DNA of 64,000 nucleotides. Source: Isochrysis galbana. Its lineage: Eukaryota > Haptophyta > Isochrysidales > Isochrysidaceae. The position numbers and the translations under genes are program-made. Positions 30,983-42,720 of this stretch are shown here, piece by piece. How positions within the stretch are numbered: position 1 is the stretch's first letter; each line of letters starts with the position of its first letter. The notes under the pieces are model-generated. The model was not told the DNA's origin. It ran no database searches and was given only the letters and a program-made list of their open reading frames with translations. The stretch is from the NCBI GenBank assembly GCA_018136815.1, contig CM030933.1:3459144-3523143 (forward strand), given 5' to 3'.

Positions 30983-31559
30983 AATGGGCCAGGCGGCTGG
31001 CATGTGCCGTTGCTTTGAGACCACGTCAGGGGTGCCTTGCTGTCAGTCGTTTCGGATCCCAAGTAAACCAGGGATTTAAGCCATCGTGCGATCGTGTCCA
31101 TCTTATGGTGGCCAAGAGCAGGCCGGATGCCAAGCGGGCCGTTAAATCGGTTGAGCAGGACAAACACACTGCGGCCAAGCTGCTTACCTCTAAAAAAAAT
31201 TAAGATTCCAGGCTACACACCTACTAGGTCTAGGTATTCCTGTCACTACTCCAACAACGCCCTAATTTTCCCTCCCTCCACCTCCTCTCCTGCACCCCCA
31301 TTCCTTTTTCCTCGGCTTCCGGGGTCCGGCCCTAGTATACACTACCTAACAGCCTTTCTTGCGCAGCGTGCTAGTACCTCTACCCTCACTAGACTTGCAC
31401 TAACACGCCAAGCCACGACACACATGACGGCACCAAGTCCCAAGGCATAAACAAAAATAAGTAAGCACCTGATTATACCTCCCCCCTCGCAAGCCCCGTT
31501 ATAGCTTCCCACAAGCGCTCGAGTGGTCTGTGGCTCAGTCAGTGGTGAAGGGGAGGGTC
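30983..31559. other. intergenic, nothing recognised
   Basis: AT-richer sequence with short unlike ORFs; no repeat shared with the rest of the window was noticed. Confidence 0.5.
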
Positions 31560-31767
31560 AGTACGATGGGGAACCAGTGCGGGCGAATGCGTGCGGCGCG
31601 CGGCGCGCGCTTGGCGGCGAGAGTCTGGACAGAAGTGATGTTAGCTCAGCCCCTGATAGCAGGCAGGGGCTGAGGATGAGTGTGTAGGCCCACCCAGGGG
31701 GTGTGTGCGATGGAGGAAGGGGGGAACGAGCGGCGCCCCCATCCGACCCTATCAGTTTTACTGATAG
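31560..31767 (-). mobile_element. 5' fragment of an ATGGGGGCGC-type hairpin element
   Basis: On minus, hairpin H5 is followed by ATGGGGGCGCCG. The frame from this ATG runs about 33 codons before a stop. The start resembles the elements at 8428 and 53927 (hairpin, then ATGGGGGG). The 3' extent is unknown. The sequence between this and the LINE break (31768-32012) is unassigned. Confidence 0.45.
31749..31767 (-). other. retroelement 5'-terminal hairpin H5 (variant stem)
   Basis: CTATCAGT / AAA / ACTGATAG on minus: perfect 8-bp stem with a 3-nt loop, 6-nt spacer, then ATGG at 31742. Confidence 0.7.
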
Positions 31768-31982
31768 TTGGCCCTGAGGAGGCAAAGGAGTTGGATCGAA
31801 AGAGTGCTCCATGAGCACGCTCATAACATCACCTTGGCGCAGGCTTTGTTTGACACCAAGCGCCGGGTGTGGGCAAACATTGTAGAGGTAGAGCCGGTGG
31901 GAATGAGTGTATGATTTGGCCGCACGGAGCATTCGTTTTGAGAGTGAATAGCGAGTGAGTGCGTATGCTTGTCGCATTGGCT

Positions 31983-32774
31983 CTAGGCGGAGCCGCATAC
32001 TAATGACCTTACGGCAATAGCAAAAGTCGCTACTACTGGGTGGTGGTCCGACGCCGCTAGGCCCGTGAAAAGCTTAAGATCTATGTATGCCTTGTGCCAT
32101 CTCCACGTGGAGTAGTATTCCGCGGCGTATACCCGATCTATCCTCGTGTGGGTCTGATGCCCGCACCTCGTGTATTGGTCCCTAAGGCCCGGATTTACTA
32201 GTAATTGGATGTCCGTGAGCCCATGTGTGGCGAGCGCCCTCGCGAGGGCTCTGCCTCCCGAATTTGCGTAAGGGGTCGCTCCCGCGATGGACCGGGTATC
32301 TCTACGTACGCTTTCCACGCAATTGAAGTCGCCCGCTAATATAGTGTGAGAAAGTATTTCCGGCGTCTCGTGTAGCGTTTTGATGTCTTCTTTTCGTTTA
32401 TTAGGTTGAGAATTAAGATACACAGAGGAGAAAGCTATCGTTTCATGCCCGATTTTTGCCTTTACTACTACCAGCCTCCCCGGGATAACTACCGACCAAG
32501 ATTCTACTACTACGTCGCTTCTGTCTCTTCTAATGGCTATCGCCACTCCGCTTCCCGGGTCGCCCCTAGTTGCGGGAGTTTGAAACCAGTCCCACCCTAG
32601 GGACCGGGCCAAGTTTCGCACCTTCAAGTGCCATCCATCGGAGTAATGATGCAATTCTTGCGCATACAGGATGTGGACTCCTCCTAATCTCGCTTGCGCT
32701 AGAGTAGATGCTAATTTATGTTTTGCTCCATTCAAATTGTATGTTGCAATCTTTAGATCGTTATTATTCACCAT
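31983..32774 (-). pseudogene. LINE ORF2, EEP endonuclease domain only
   Basis: 263 codons, of which the first ~253 belong to the element. It is an endonuclease/exonuclease/phosphatase domain with IATYNLNGAKHKLASTLAQA, the catalytic Glu in YAQELHHYSDGWH, LAGDFNCVES and the closing ASDHHPVVATFAIA (SDH motif). This apurinic-type endonuclease nicks target DNA for target-primed reverse transcription. The frame crosses the region where the 41041 copy has a 7-nt deletion (EYYSTWRWHKAYIDLKLF here). It then runs into unrelated sequence and stops. No reverse transcriptase is present. Confidence 0.85.
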
Positions 32775-34413
32775 GACGGTACAGGCAACTAGCTCCGTTA
32801 ACGCAGTATCCTGGATATGCTTTGTTAGCTTTAAGATTGCATTTTACCATACAATGTTGTTTGCCCGTTGCGGGGTCCTTTTCCCAACATCCGGGGATGT
32901 CATGGCTGGAAGAGCATTGGACGATTTGCCGCCCTTTCATGCGATTGTTCTTGCATTCCCCCGCCATGAATCGGCGGCAAGGTGCCGCCGCTCCAAGGCC
33001 CATAAGGGCCCTGTAGTCCATGGCGTTGCTTATCTCGCGTTGGCGTTTGCGTTGCTCCGCTTTCGCTTTGTCTTGCTCGCATGTGCATTGGCGAAAACTG
33101 ACTTGATTCTTGCGCAGATATGAGATAGCCCACGGCTTATCGTACCCTTTGCAACCTCCTGGGGCGCCGTGTATGGCAATGTCGCCTTCCGGCGTCACGC
33201 ATTCCACCGAGGAGCGGACCGCGTAGTCCAAGTTGAAATTCTCCCCATCATCGAGGGTCACGTGGAAAGTCCGCGGGAAGCGATGGCCTAGGGCAGTAGT
33301 GTCCGTGTATACGTAGAAGTGCCAAATCGGGCGTTTACCCGCCTCGACCTTCGTGATTCCCTCAAGCGAGGTTTTGACGCGTTGTTGGTTGCCCCTAAGG
33401 ACATGGAAACCTTCGCGCTCCAATGCGCTAGCCAAATGTCGAGTCCTAGTTTTGTACGCCTTAAACGGGTCGAAGATGCGGAACACGATGTACGTGGCGA
33501 CCTCTTTGAGGGAGGAGCGGACCGCGCTAGATTTGCGCGGTGCTGAGTCGGCTAGCGCGCCATAGGTGACTCCAAATTCGTGCGGGACTCCCGAGAGTAC
33601 TGTTTGAAGCTTGTCGCCGTAGGCGGCCTTGAATTGGTCGTGTGCGTCGTCATCGACGTAAAAAATCCAAGGGCCCTTTCGGCCCTTATCCATTCCGTCT
33701 GGAGTGGCGTCTAGGCCTTCTAGCCTAGAGAGTAGGAACTTCATGAATGTGGCTACATCTTCGCTTTTGATATCCTTCTTGTCCTCAGCTAGCTGGGCTA
33801 GCTGAATGAAGAAGGGAGTGTCTTCGGGTTCTTCTTCCTCATCTGGTGGAGGAGAAGCGAATGAGGTGGTGTTGTTTGGAGTCGGTTTTGGGTCCGACTG
33901 GGGGTCGGCCCGCTTGCGTGACTGCGGCTGTGGCTGTTGAGCTGGTGGCTGCTGGGCTTGCTGTTGTGGCTCTTTCCCTTTGTGTCCATGTGCGGCTTGC
34001 GCGTACGACTTAGGTGGAGGATTTGGCTGTTGGTTGGAGGGAGCAAATGCTCCAGTGATTGTTTGTTGTGTCATGTGCCCGCCCCCGAGGGGTGCACAGA
34101 TGGTAGGAGTTACCGCCATGGGGGTGGCAGCAGAGCTGCCACACCCCATGGGGAGTCCTTGAGTGGGTGGCTGCCCGGCGGCGCTGGCGTTCTGAGCCTG
34201 AGTCAGGTTCTGCTTGTCAGCAGGGAACAGGACTTTGCCTGCTCCCTGCTTCTGTGGCTGCCTGGGAGGCGAGGGTGGCGGCGCCATCTCGACGTCGTTG
34301 TCAGGCGGTGCTGAGGCCTGCGAGCGCTTCGGCTCCGGCGGCTTGGGGCGGCCCCGTTGGGGCGTCGTGACGGCGGGGGGCTGGGAGAGGGGAGCGGTCG
34401 GCGCGCGCTCCAT
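32764..34413 (-). CDS. LINE ORF1 protein with C-terminal Cys/His motifs
   Basis: 549 aa. Residues 1-215 are Pro/Gln-rich and disordered (MERAPTAPLSQPPAVTTPQR). A folded middle part spans ~225-470 (FIQLAQLAEDKKDIKSEDVA; GPWIFYVDDDAHDQFKAAYG; RPIWHFYVYTDTTALGHRFP), and the end is Cys-rich (CRRFMAGECKNNRMKGRQIV; CVNGASCLYRHGE), in the style of CCCH RNA-binding fingers. ORF1 proteins of non-LTR elements bind the element RNA in the RNP; that role is inferred. The stop overlaps the ORF2 start: ATGGTGAATAA contains both, an 11-nt overlap. Nearly identical to the protein at 41068-42720. Confidence 0.8.
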   Translation of the reverse strand: MERAPTAPLSQPPAVTTPQRGRPKPPEPKRSQASAPPDNDVEMAPPPSPPRQPQKQGAGKVLFPADKQNLTQAQNASAAGQPPTQGLPMGCGSSAATPMAVTPTICAPLGGGHMTQQTITGAFAPSNQQPNPPPKSYAQAAHGHKGKEPQQQAQQPPAQQPQPQSRKRADPQSDPKPTPNNTTSFASPPPDEEEEPEDTPFFIQLAQLAEDKKDIKSEDVATFMKFLLSRLEGLDATPDGMDKGRKGPWIFYVDDDAHDQFKAAYGDKLQTVLSGVPHEFGVTYGALADSAPRKSSAVRSSLKEVATYIVFRIFDPFKAYKTRTRHLASALEREGFHVLRGNQQRVKTSLEGITKVEAGKRPIWHFYVYTDTTALGHRFPRTFHVTLDDGENFNLDYAVRSSVECVTPEGDIAIHGAPGGCKGYDKPWAISYLRKNQVSFRQCTCEQDKAKAEQRKRQREISNAMDYRALMGLGAAAPCRRFMAGECKNNRMKGRQIVQCSSSHDIPGCWEKDPATGKQHCMVKCNLKANKAYPGYCVNGASCLYRHGE

Positions 34414-34418
34414 CGCTA

Positions 34419-34436
34419 AAACTATAACAATAGTTT
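34419..34436 (-). other. retroelement 5'-terminal hairpin H6
   Basis: AAACTAT / TGTT / ATAGTTT on minus; 5-nt spacer TAGCG; ATG at 34413. Identical to H7 including the spacer. Confidence 0.85.
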
Positions 34437-34440
34437 TTCA

Positions 34441-35066
34441 AGCTGATAGTGATAGACTAGCTGAGCTTGCTGCAACCCTTCAAGATTATTTGTATCAACA
34501 TTGAGGCCGGTCCACATGAAAACAACGGTGCCGATTGGGTCCCCCGGCGTCAGGCCATCCACGCGCAAGACTGTGTGCTGTGGTTGTTTGCGAGGTTGTG
34601 TATGCACTACAGCTCATGCACGCCACCCAACGCGGAGGGCGAAGCGATGCAAATGCGAAACCGGCGCTGCACAAAATCAACGATATCACACACTCGTCAG
34701 GCGCGTATGCACCCAAATCGCGGGCTACGCAGCTCCTCATGAGCAAGAGGAAGGAGCTCTGCAACGTGGGTCACGAATCGCAGACCAACGAGGTGTAACG
34801 GAGTCGGTTGGTGCTGGACGGGCGCGAGCAAATTTACAGTGGGCACAAGTGAGGGCGCAGAAATCAATGATGGCCGCACAGCTAAGAGACGAATGCAAGC
34901 TGCGCGGAGGAGCTTATACCGACGCGCTTCCAAATCTACGTCGGACGAGGGCCCGCTTGCCGCATGCCCACGCGGCCCGTGCACCACCGCTGTGGCGAGT
35001 GGCAAACCGCGGCTGCCAGCGCGGACGAGGTCGCTCAGGACGACCGACAGAGTCAGAAGAGCGCAG
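34441..35066. other. intergenic, nothing recognised
   Basis: No protein-like frame and no shared repeat was noticed between the LINE 5' end and the HCF107/MBB1-like gene. Confidence 0.5.
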
Positions 35067-37769
35067 CTAGACGAGGGGTGGCATGCGCTCGGGTGGGAAC
35101 ATGGCTCTAGCGCGCTCATTGAGTCTCGCGAGCCCCTCCCAATTCAGCAGGCGTGCCTCAAGGCGTGCCCACGCGTGAAAGGTGCGCCCATCGCCCGGCT
35201 GCAGCCGGAGGGCCTCGTCAAAGGCGGCGCGAGCTCCCTCGATGTCGTTGACCTCGTCCAGCATAGACCCCATCAAGCAGTGAAGCGGGGCGTGACCGGG
35301 AGCTAGGCGCAGGCCTTCTTCAACAGCGTCACGCGCGTCGCGCACGAGCCCCTGCCTCGCGAGGAGCACCGCCTGCAGCTGGTACGCCGGGCCCGCCTCG
35401 GCGCCCGCCGAGCGGGCCCGGTTGAGCAGCTGCTGTGCAGCCGCGAGCCGCCCGTCGCCCAGCTCGAGCGCTGCCCAGCTCAGCAGTAGGGCGGCGACGC
35501 CACCACCGCTCGGCGTGCCGGCTTCGCGTGCTTTCATGCCGGACTGGAGGTCGATTTGCTCCATGGCGCCCGCGTCTGCCGTCACGCACTCGGGCGCGAT
35601 GGCATCATCGCTTTGGAACCCCTCCACCCCGAGCGCCTGCGCCTTGCAGCCGTCGGCCATGTTGGAGGAGCAGATCTTGACCCCCGCCTGCAGCAGCCGG
35701 CGCGCACGGGCAAAGTTGCCATTCTCCTTCTCGAGGCGCGCCGCAGCCTGCCAGAGGGGTGCGTGGCTGCTGCAGCTGCTGAGGCCGTCGGCAAAGATGC
35801 GGCGCGCCTGCGCAGTGTTGCCAAGCCGCGCCTCCATCACGCCCCATGCGCGCCACGCCTGGCCGTGGCGCGCGTTAGCGCGAACGGCCCGACTGAAGAG
35901 AATGCGCGCGCTTTCGTGCTGCCGCTTGTGCGCGTGCACGAGCGCGACGCCGAGCGTGAGCTGCGACGAGTCGGGCGAGAGCGCGAGTCCGCGCTGGAAC
36001 GCCTCGAGCGCCTGCGCCAGGCACCGCTTGCGCAGCTGTGCGTGGCCGAGCGCGTGCCAGGCATAGGCACGGTCGTCAGCGCAGCCGCGCCCGTGGAAGG
36101 CGGCGCGCGCAAAGAGAGCCTCGGCGCGCGCCTCAAAGCCCGCCCTCAGCTCGAGCTGGCCCCAGCCGTGCAGCAGCGCCGCGCACGCGCCTCGCGTGCA
36201 CGCGTGCATGTAGATGCGGCGCGCCTTTCCCACATCGCCGCGCCGCTCCGCTGCCGCGGCGCGCGCGTTGTGCAGCGGTGCGTGCTCCGGATCGGTGGCG
36301 ACGCCGCGCGTGTAGAGCTCTTCGGCGAGCCGCGTGTCACCCTCCTCTTCCTCGAGTCGCGCCCAGCCGACGAAGGCGGGCGCGCCGCAGCCGAGCGCCA
36401 CAGCACGCCGGTACGCCTCACGTGCGCCGGCCGTCTCACCCATACGGTGTAGCAGCGCGCCACGCGACTGGAAGAGCAGGCCCGCCACAGGCGAGCGGCG
36501 GCCAGGCAAACCGGAGGTGGCGCCGCTCTCCTTTCGCCTTCTCACGCCGACGCCGCGCGCGATCGCCGCCTCCTCCGCCGCCCCCACCACCGCGATGGCC
36601 TTGGCGAGCAGGCGCAGCGCTCGCTTCACGCCGCCACGCCGGCACCGCGCCTCGAGCGAGGCCCACCCGTTGTACAGCTGCAGGAGCGCCTCCTCGCGCG
36701 GCGTTAGCGGCGGCACGTCGGCGGGCTCGCTGCCGCGTCGCTGCGCGACCACCGGGTTGGCCGCACGCGCGCGCGCGTCCGCCTCCACCGCGGCGTGCAT
36801 CTCGCCAGTCGCGGCACGGAGCATCTGCCGTCCGATGGCCTGCTGGCCGGCCTCCCACTCAAGGGTGGCAGCCGCGACGACCGCGGCCGCGTTCTCCGGT
36901 GCAAGGGCGCGTGCTTGGGCGAGGAGCGAGCGCGCGTGGCGAAGCGAGCCGCTGCGCGTCTCGAGTGCCGCCCAGTCAACGTACAGCTCGGCCGCCGCGT
37001 CGGCCGCGAGCGGCTGCGCCGCCGGGACGCGCACCGTACCACCCGCTCCCGCAACGACAGGCAGACCTCCGGCCGCGCACGCCGCGCGGTAGAGCGAGCG
37101 GGCGTGCGTCGTGTTCCCCTGTCGCGCCTCGAGCGCCGCCCACGCCGCCATGACCTTGGGCGAGTCGGGGCAGCGCGCGTAGACGGCGCGCGCGGCGTCG
37201 ACCTTGCCAAGCGACTCTTCCAGTATCCCCCACGAGTGGATCGCATAGCTCGAGCGCGGGTGGAGCCGCTCGCACGCGAGAAAGGCCTGGCGTGCGGCGG
37301 CCGGCCGGCCGCGCCGCGCCTCGAACACGCCGTGTGCGTGCACCAGCCGCAGGTTACGGGGCTGTGCCGCTCTGGCGGAGGTGAAGAGCTCGCTCGCTCT
37401 CCGCTCATTGCCCTCAGCGGCCTCGATCCGGGCGAGGGCAAGGATAGCGTGCGCGTCGGAGGGTTCGAGTGCGAGGCATTGTGTGAGTAGGAACCTTGCG
37501 AGTCGTGCCCTGCCGCTCGCCTCTGCCTGCTTGGCCTTGGAGAAGAGAGAGATGAGGCGATGCCGGCGGTGGGCTCTCTCTCTCGAGGAGGAAGGGGGGG
37601 CAAGGGCCTGGGGATCTCTGGGAGGAGACGGAGGGGAGGGGAAGCCCTGGGGAGCTCTGGGAGGAAGGGAAGGGGGGACGCGCGAGGGCCCGAGCGGTGT
37701 GGCGATGAGGAGAGGGGAGCGAGTGGGACGAAGGTGGCTGTGAGTGAGTGGGAAGCGGGGTGAGACCAT
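35067..37769 (-). CDS. HCF107/MBB1-like HAT/TPR repeat protein
   Basis: 900 aa without introns. The N-terminal ~70 residues are Arg/Pro/Ser-rich and free of acidic residues, consistent with an organelle transit peptide. From ~75 to the end there are tandem 34-residue helical repeats of the half-a-TPR kind: FLLTQCLALEPSDAHAILAL, YAIHSWGILEESLGKVDAAR, VMAAWAALEARQGNTTHARS, AWRAWGVMEARLGNTAQARR and LWQAAARLEKENGNFARARR. The recurring W..(L/M)E...GN...AR pattern is that of Arabidopsis HCF107 and Chlamydomonas MBB1, chloroplast proteins that protect the 5' end and support processing/translation of psbH/psbB RNA. I count about 17 repeats. An Ala-rich insert near residues 225-250 is unusual. Orthology to MBB1 is likely but not proven; the generic alternative is another HAT-repeat RNA-processing factor. 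Confidence 0.75.
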   Translation of the reverse strand: MVSPRFPLTHSHLRPTRSPLLIATPLGPSRVPPSLPPRAPQGFPSPPSPPRDPQALAPPSSSRERAHRRHRLISLFSKAKQAEASGRARLARFLLTQCLALEPSDAHAILALARIEAAEGNERRASELFTSARAAQPRNLRLVHAHGVFEARRGRPAAARQAFLACERLHPRSSYAIHSWGILEESLGKVDAARAVYARCPDSPKVMAAWAALEARQGNTTHARSLYRAACAAGGLPVVAGAGGTVRVPAAQPLAADAAAELYVDWAALETRSGSLRHARSLLAQARALAPENAAAVVAAATLEWEAGQQAIGRQMLRAATGEMHAAVEADARARAANPVVAQRRGSEPADVPPLTPREEALLQLYNGWASLEARCRRGGVKRALRLLAKAIAVVGAAEEAAIARGVGVRRRKESGATSGLPGRRSPVAGLLFQSRGALLHRMGETAGAREAYRRAVALGCGAPAFVGWARLEEEEGDTRLAEELYTRGVATDPEHAPLHNARAAAAERRGDVGKARRIYMHACTRGACAALLHGWGQLELRAGFEARAEALFARAAFHGRGCADDRAYAWHALGHAQLRKRCLAQALEAFQRGLALSPDSSQLTLGVALVHAHKRQHESARILFSRAVRANARHGQAWRAWGVMEARLGNTAQARRIFADGLSSCSSHAPLWQAAARLEKENGNFARARRLLQAGVKICSSNMADGCKAQALGVEGFQSDDAIAPECVTADAGAMEQIDLQSGMKAREAGTPSGGGVAALLLSWAALELGDGRLAAAQQLLNRARSAGAEAGPAYQLQAVLLARQGLVRDARDAVEEGLRLAPGHAPLHCLMGSMLDEVNDIEGARAAFDEALRLQPGDGRTFHAWARLEARLLNWEGLARLNERARAMFPPERMPPLV

Positions 37770-39890
<2,121 letters not shown>

Positions 39891-40021
39891 ACGAGCGAGA
39901 GAGGAGGAGCACGGCGCGCAGGGGTGGGGGCGGGGGACATTTCCAAAGAAGCGGCTGCTGTTCTCTGATCTATTCGACGTCTGGCATGCGCGATGCCTGG
40001 GAGCCTCACACTCCTTCCTTC

Positions 40022-40106
40022 TTCCCTTCCTCTCTCCCTCTCTCCCTCTCTCCCTCTCTCCCTCTCTCCCTCTCTCCCTCTCTCCCTCTCTCCCTCTCTC
40101 CCTCCC
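40022..40106. repeat. (CTCTCCCT)n octamer repeat
   Basis: About ten tandem copies of CTCTCCCT, opposite in purine/pyrimidine polarity to the adjacent GA block. Confidence 0.9.
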
Positions 40107-40250
40107 TCCCTCTCTCTCGGAGGGTCAGAATTTTGTTTTTTCTCACGAGGCGGGGCGAATCTCTCCCCTCTCGCCACTTCCCCGAGTGTGAATGAACGGC
40201 TCCGTCTGCTACTCGCGGCCCTTGCTTCACGTAGAACGTAGAAGCCCACT

Positions 40251-40452
40251 TGGGAGATACTTATACAGGATACCGTATCTGGGGAACGGGCCGGATATGG
40301 ATACAGCCGTATCTACCGTATCTGGGGCGCCGACTAGCGTCCGTGCCCCTATTCCTATTCCGTATCCGTATCTACCGTATCTAGAAGAAAGCCGAGATAC
40401 AGCCGTATCTACCGTATCTCGGGGAGTCGTGGGCCGTATCTCGTATCTCCCA
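40251..40452. mobile_element. MITE-like element, family 2
   Basis: Terminal inverted repeats TGGGAGATAC at 40251-40260 and GTATCTCCCA at 40443-40452. The 202-bp interior has three copies of CCGTATCTACCGTATCT (about 40310, 40364, 40401) and no ORF. The ends parallel family 1 (TGGGAAATACG) but the interior repeat differs. Confidence 0.7.
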
Positions 40453-40907
40453 TGTAGGCGTGCGTGCCACACATCTCCGAGGGTATCTAGAGCCTGAGCC
40501 TGAGCGCAGCTTAAGCTTAGACTCACCTATTTGGCCTAGCTGGTTCGTGCTAAGATAGTACGCTGCTCTACCCCGAGAAAGCAAGCAAGGGGAGGCGACA
40601 GGGGATGGTGGTCGGCTACCTCTGCGTCAGAGATAGAGAGAGAGAGAGGGAGAGCTTGGGCGGTGCGGGGCGCGCGACTCGGTGGCGGAGGGGAAGGGGA
40701 AGTTCGCGGCTCTCGCTCTGGGGTTTTATTTTTCCCTTCTTTCCTCCGGTCTATATGCGCCCCCTCGCTGCTCCGTTGCCGTCCCCGATTGTCACTGTCA
40801 CTGGGCCCAAGACCAAGACGCCTTTCTTTCGGCCCTCTTTTTACTTCCTAACTAAGTCCAATGGGGCTTCTCTCTTCTCTTCCTCTTCACGTGAGGAGAG
40901 GCGACGG
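40453..40907. other. intergenic, nothing recognised
   Basis: Short frames only; no recognised gene. Confidence 0.4.
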
Positions 40908-41030
40908 GCCCCTACATGTGAAACACAGCCAAACTTGGAAATAAAACAGCAAATAACAGTATGTTTTTTGCCGTCGAAAAAAAACAAAGGAAAACTACTG
41001 AGAGGGTGCAACTCGAGGTTCCCTTTTTTT
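40908..41030 (+). mobile_element. left-end fragment of the CCTACATGTG hAT-like family
   Basis: CCTACATGTGAAACACAG differs at one position from the 18-bp end of the element at 11417-11887, and AAACAGC-type subterminal motifs follow. No matching right end was found; the LINE at 41041 interrupts it. Confidence 0.55.
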
Positions 41031-41044
41031 GTCACGCGCCACAA

Positions 41045-41062
41045 AAACTATTGTTATAGTTT
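41045..41062 (+). other. retroelement 5'-terminal hairpin H7
   Basis: AAACTAT / TGTT / ATAGTTT, starting 4 nt inside the target-site duplication boundary. Spacer TAGCG, ATG at 41068. Confidence 0.9.
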
Positions 41063-41067
41063 TAGCG

Positions 41068-42720
41068 ATGGAGCGCGCGCCGACCGCTCCCCTCTCCCAG
41101 CCCCCCGCCGCCACGACGCCCCAACGGGGCCGCCCCAAACCGCCGGAGCCAAAGCGCTCGCAGGCCTCTGCCCCACCAGACACCGACGTCGACATGGCTC
41201 CGCCACCCTCGCCTCCTCACCAGCCCCAGAAGCAGGGAACAGGCCGTGCCCTGTTCCCTGCAGAGCAACAGAGCCAGCAACTGGCTCAGCCGCCCAGCTC
41301 CACCGTCTCGCCACCCAATCAAGGACTCCCCATGGTGGGTGGCAGCATTGCTGCCACCCCCATGGTGGTAACTCCTACCAGCAGTGCACCCCTCGGGGGC
41401 GGGCACTTGACACAACAATCAATCCTTGGAGCTTTTGCTCCCACCAACCAACTAACAACCCATGCGCCCAAGTCGTATGCAGAAGCCACGCATGGGAGCA
41501 AACTGAAGGAGCCAGCCCAACAAGCTCTGAAGCAGCCAGCCCAACAACAACCGCAACAGCTGTCGCGCAAGCGGGCCGACCCACAGTCGGATCCCAAAGG
41601 GACTCCCACCAACACCACCCAACTCGCTCCCCCTCCAATGGATGAAGAAGAGGAACCCGAAGACACACCCTTTTTCATTCAGCTAGCGCAACTAGCTGAA
41701 GACAAAAAGGACATTAAAAGTGAGGATGTAGCCACGTTCATGAAGTTTCTTCTCTCTAGGCTAGAGGGCCTAGATGCCACGCCAGATGGGATGGACAAGG
41801 GCCGAAAGGGCCCATGGATTTTCTACGTCGATGACGATGCTCACGACCAATTCAAGGCCGCTTATGGCGACAAACTTCAAACGGTACTCTCGGGAGTCCC
41901 GCATGAGTTTGGAGTCACCTATGGCACGATAGCCGACTCAGCTCCCCGCAAATCTAGCGCTATCAGGTCCTCTCTCAAAGAGGTCGCCACCTACATCGTG
42001 TTTCGCATATTCGATCCGATTAAGGCATACAAAACTAAAACTCGGCATCTGGCTAGTGCATTGGAGCGTGAAGGCTTCCATGTCCTTAGGGGCAATCAAC
42101 AGCGAGTCAAGACCACGCTCGAAGGGATCACTAAGGTAGAAGCCGGTAAACGTCCAATTTGGCACTTCTACGTATACACAGACACCACCGCCCTGGGCCA
42201 TCGCTTTCCCCGAACCTTCCACGTGACCCTCGATGACGGGGAAAACTTCAACTTGGACTACGCGGTCCGCTCATCGGTGGAATGCGTAACACCGGACGGC
42301 GACATTGCCATACACGGCGCCCCGGGCGGGTGCAAAGGATACGATAAGCCCTGGGCTATCTCATATCTACGCAAAAACCAAGTCAGCTTTCGCCAATGCA
42401 CGTGCGAACAAGACAAGGCGAAAGCGGAGCAGCGCAAACGCCAACGCGAAGTAAGCAACGCCATGGACTACAGGGCCCTAATGGGTCTTGGAGCGGCGGC
42501 ACCGTGCCGTCGATTCATGGCAGGCGAATGCAAAAATAATCGCATGAAGGGGCGACAAATCGTCCAATGCTCTTCCAGCCATGACATCCCCGGATGTTGG
42601 GTAAAGGACCCCGCCACGGGTAAACAAAACTGTATGGTCAAGTGCAATCTGAAACCTAATAAGGCCTATCCCGGGTACTGCGTGAACGGAGTAAGTTGCC
42701 TGTACCGTCATGGTGAATAA
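41068..42720 (+). CDS. LINE ORF1 protein
   Basis: About 550 aa from the ATG five nucleotides after the hairpin (MERAPTAPLSQPPAATTPQR). Same layout as the copy at 32764-34413: a disordered Pro/Gln region, a folded centre (GPWIFYVDDDAHDQFKAAYG; FHVTLDDGENFNLDYAVRSS; ISYLRKNQVSFRQCTCEQDK) and a Cys/His end (CRRFMAGECKNN; HDIPGCW; CMVKCN; CVNGVSCLYRHGE). Differences from the other copy cluster in the disordered part, while the folded part is almost unchanged, which suggests selection before insertion. The ORF is intact. It overlaps ORF2 by 11 nt. Confidence 0.8.
   Translation: MERAPTAPLSQPPAATTPQRGRPKPPEPKRSQASAPPDTDVDMAPPPSPPHQPQKQGTGRALFPAEQQSQQLAQPPSSTVSPPNQGLPMVGGSIAATPMVVTPTSSAPLGGGHLTQQSILGAFAPTNQLTTHAPKSYAEATHGSKLKEPAQQALKQPAQQQPQQLSRKRADPQSDPKGTPTNTTQLAPPPMDEEEEPEDTPFFIQLAQLAEDKKDIKSEDVATFMKFLLSRLEGLDATPDGMDKGRKGPWIFYVDDDAHDQFKAAYGDKLQTVLSGVPHEFGVTYGTIADSAPRKSSAIRSSLKEVATYIVFRIFDPIKAYKTKTRHLASALEREGFHVLRGNQQRVKTTLEGITKVEAGKRPIWHFYVYTDTTALGHRFPRTFHVTLDDGENFNLDYAVRSSVECVTPDGDIAIHGAPGGCKGYDKPWAISYLRKNQVSFRQCTCEQDKAKAEQRKRQREVSNAMDYRALMGLGAAAPCRRFMAGECKNNRMKGRQIVQCSSSHDIPGCWVKDPATGKQNCMVKCNLKPNKAYPGYCVNGVSCLYRHGE

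Larger units (their letters stand above)
32013..34440 (-). mobile_element. two-ORF non-LTR retrotransposon, 3'-truncated copy
   Basis: It starts at the hairpin (34419-34436) and contains complete ORF1 and the EEP part of ORF2. Identity to the copy at 41041 stops at 32013, in the codons after DHHPVVATFAIA. The RT region and 3' tail are absent, so this copy is dead, but its ORF2 endonuclease frame is intact where the 41041 copy is frameshifted. Confidence 0.85.

Noticed and set aside
34501-35070. 189-codon plus-strand frame
   Set aside because: Composition like shifted GC-rich DNA, no domain, overlaps the end of the minus-strand repeat protein.
40846-40866. Possible eleventh hairpin (ACTTCCTAACTAAGT before AATGGGG)
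   Set aside because: Only a 4-bp stem with a 7-nt loop; indistinguishable from chance.
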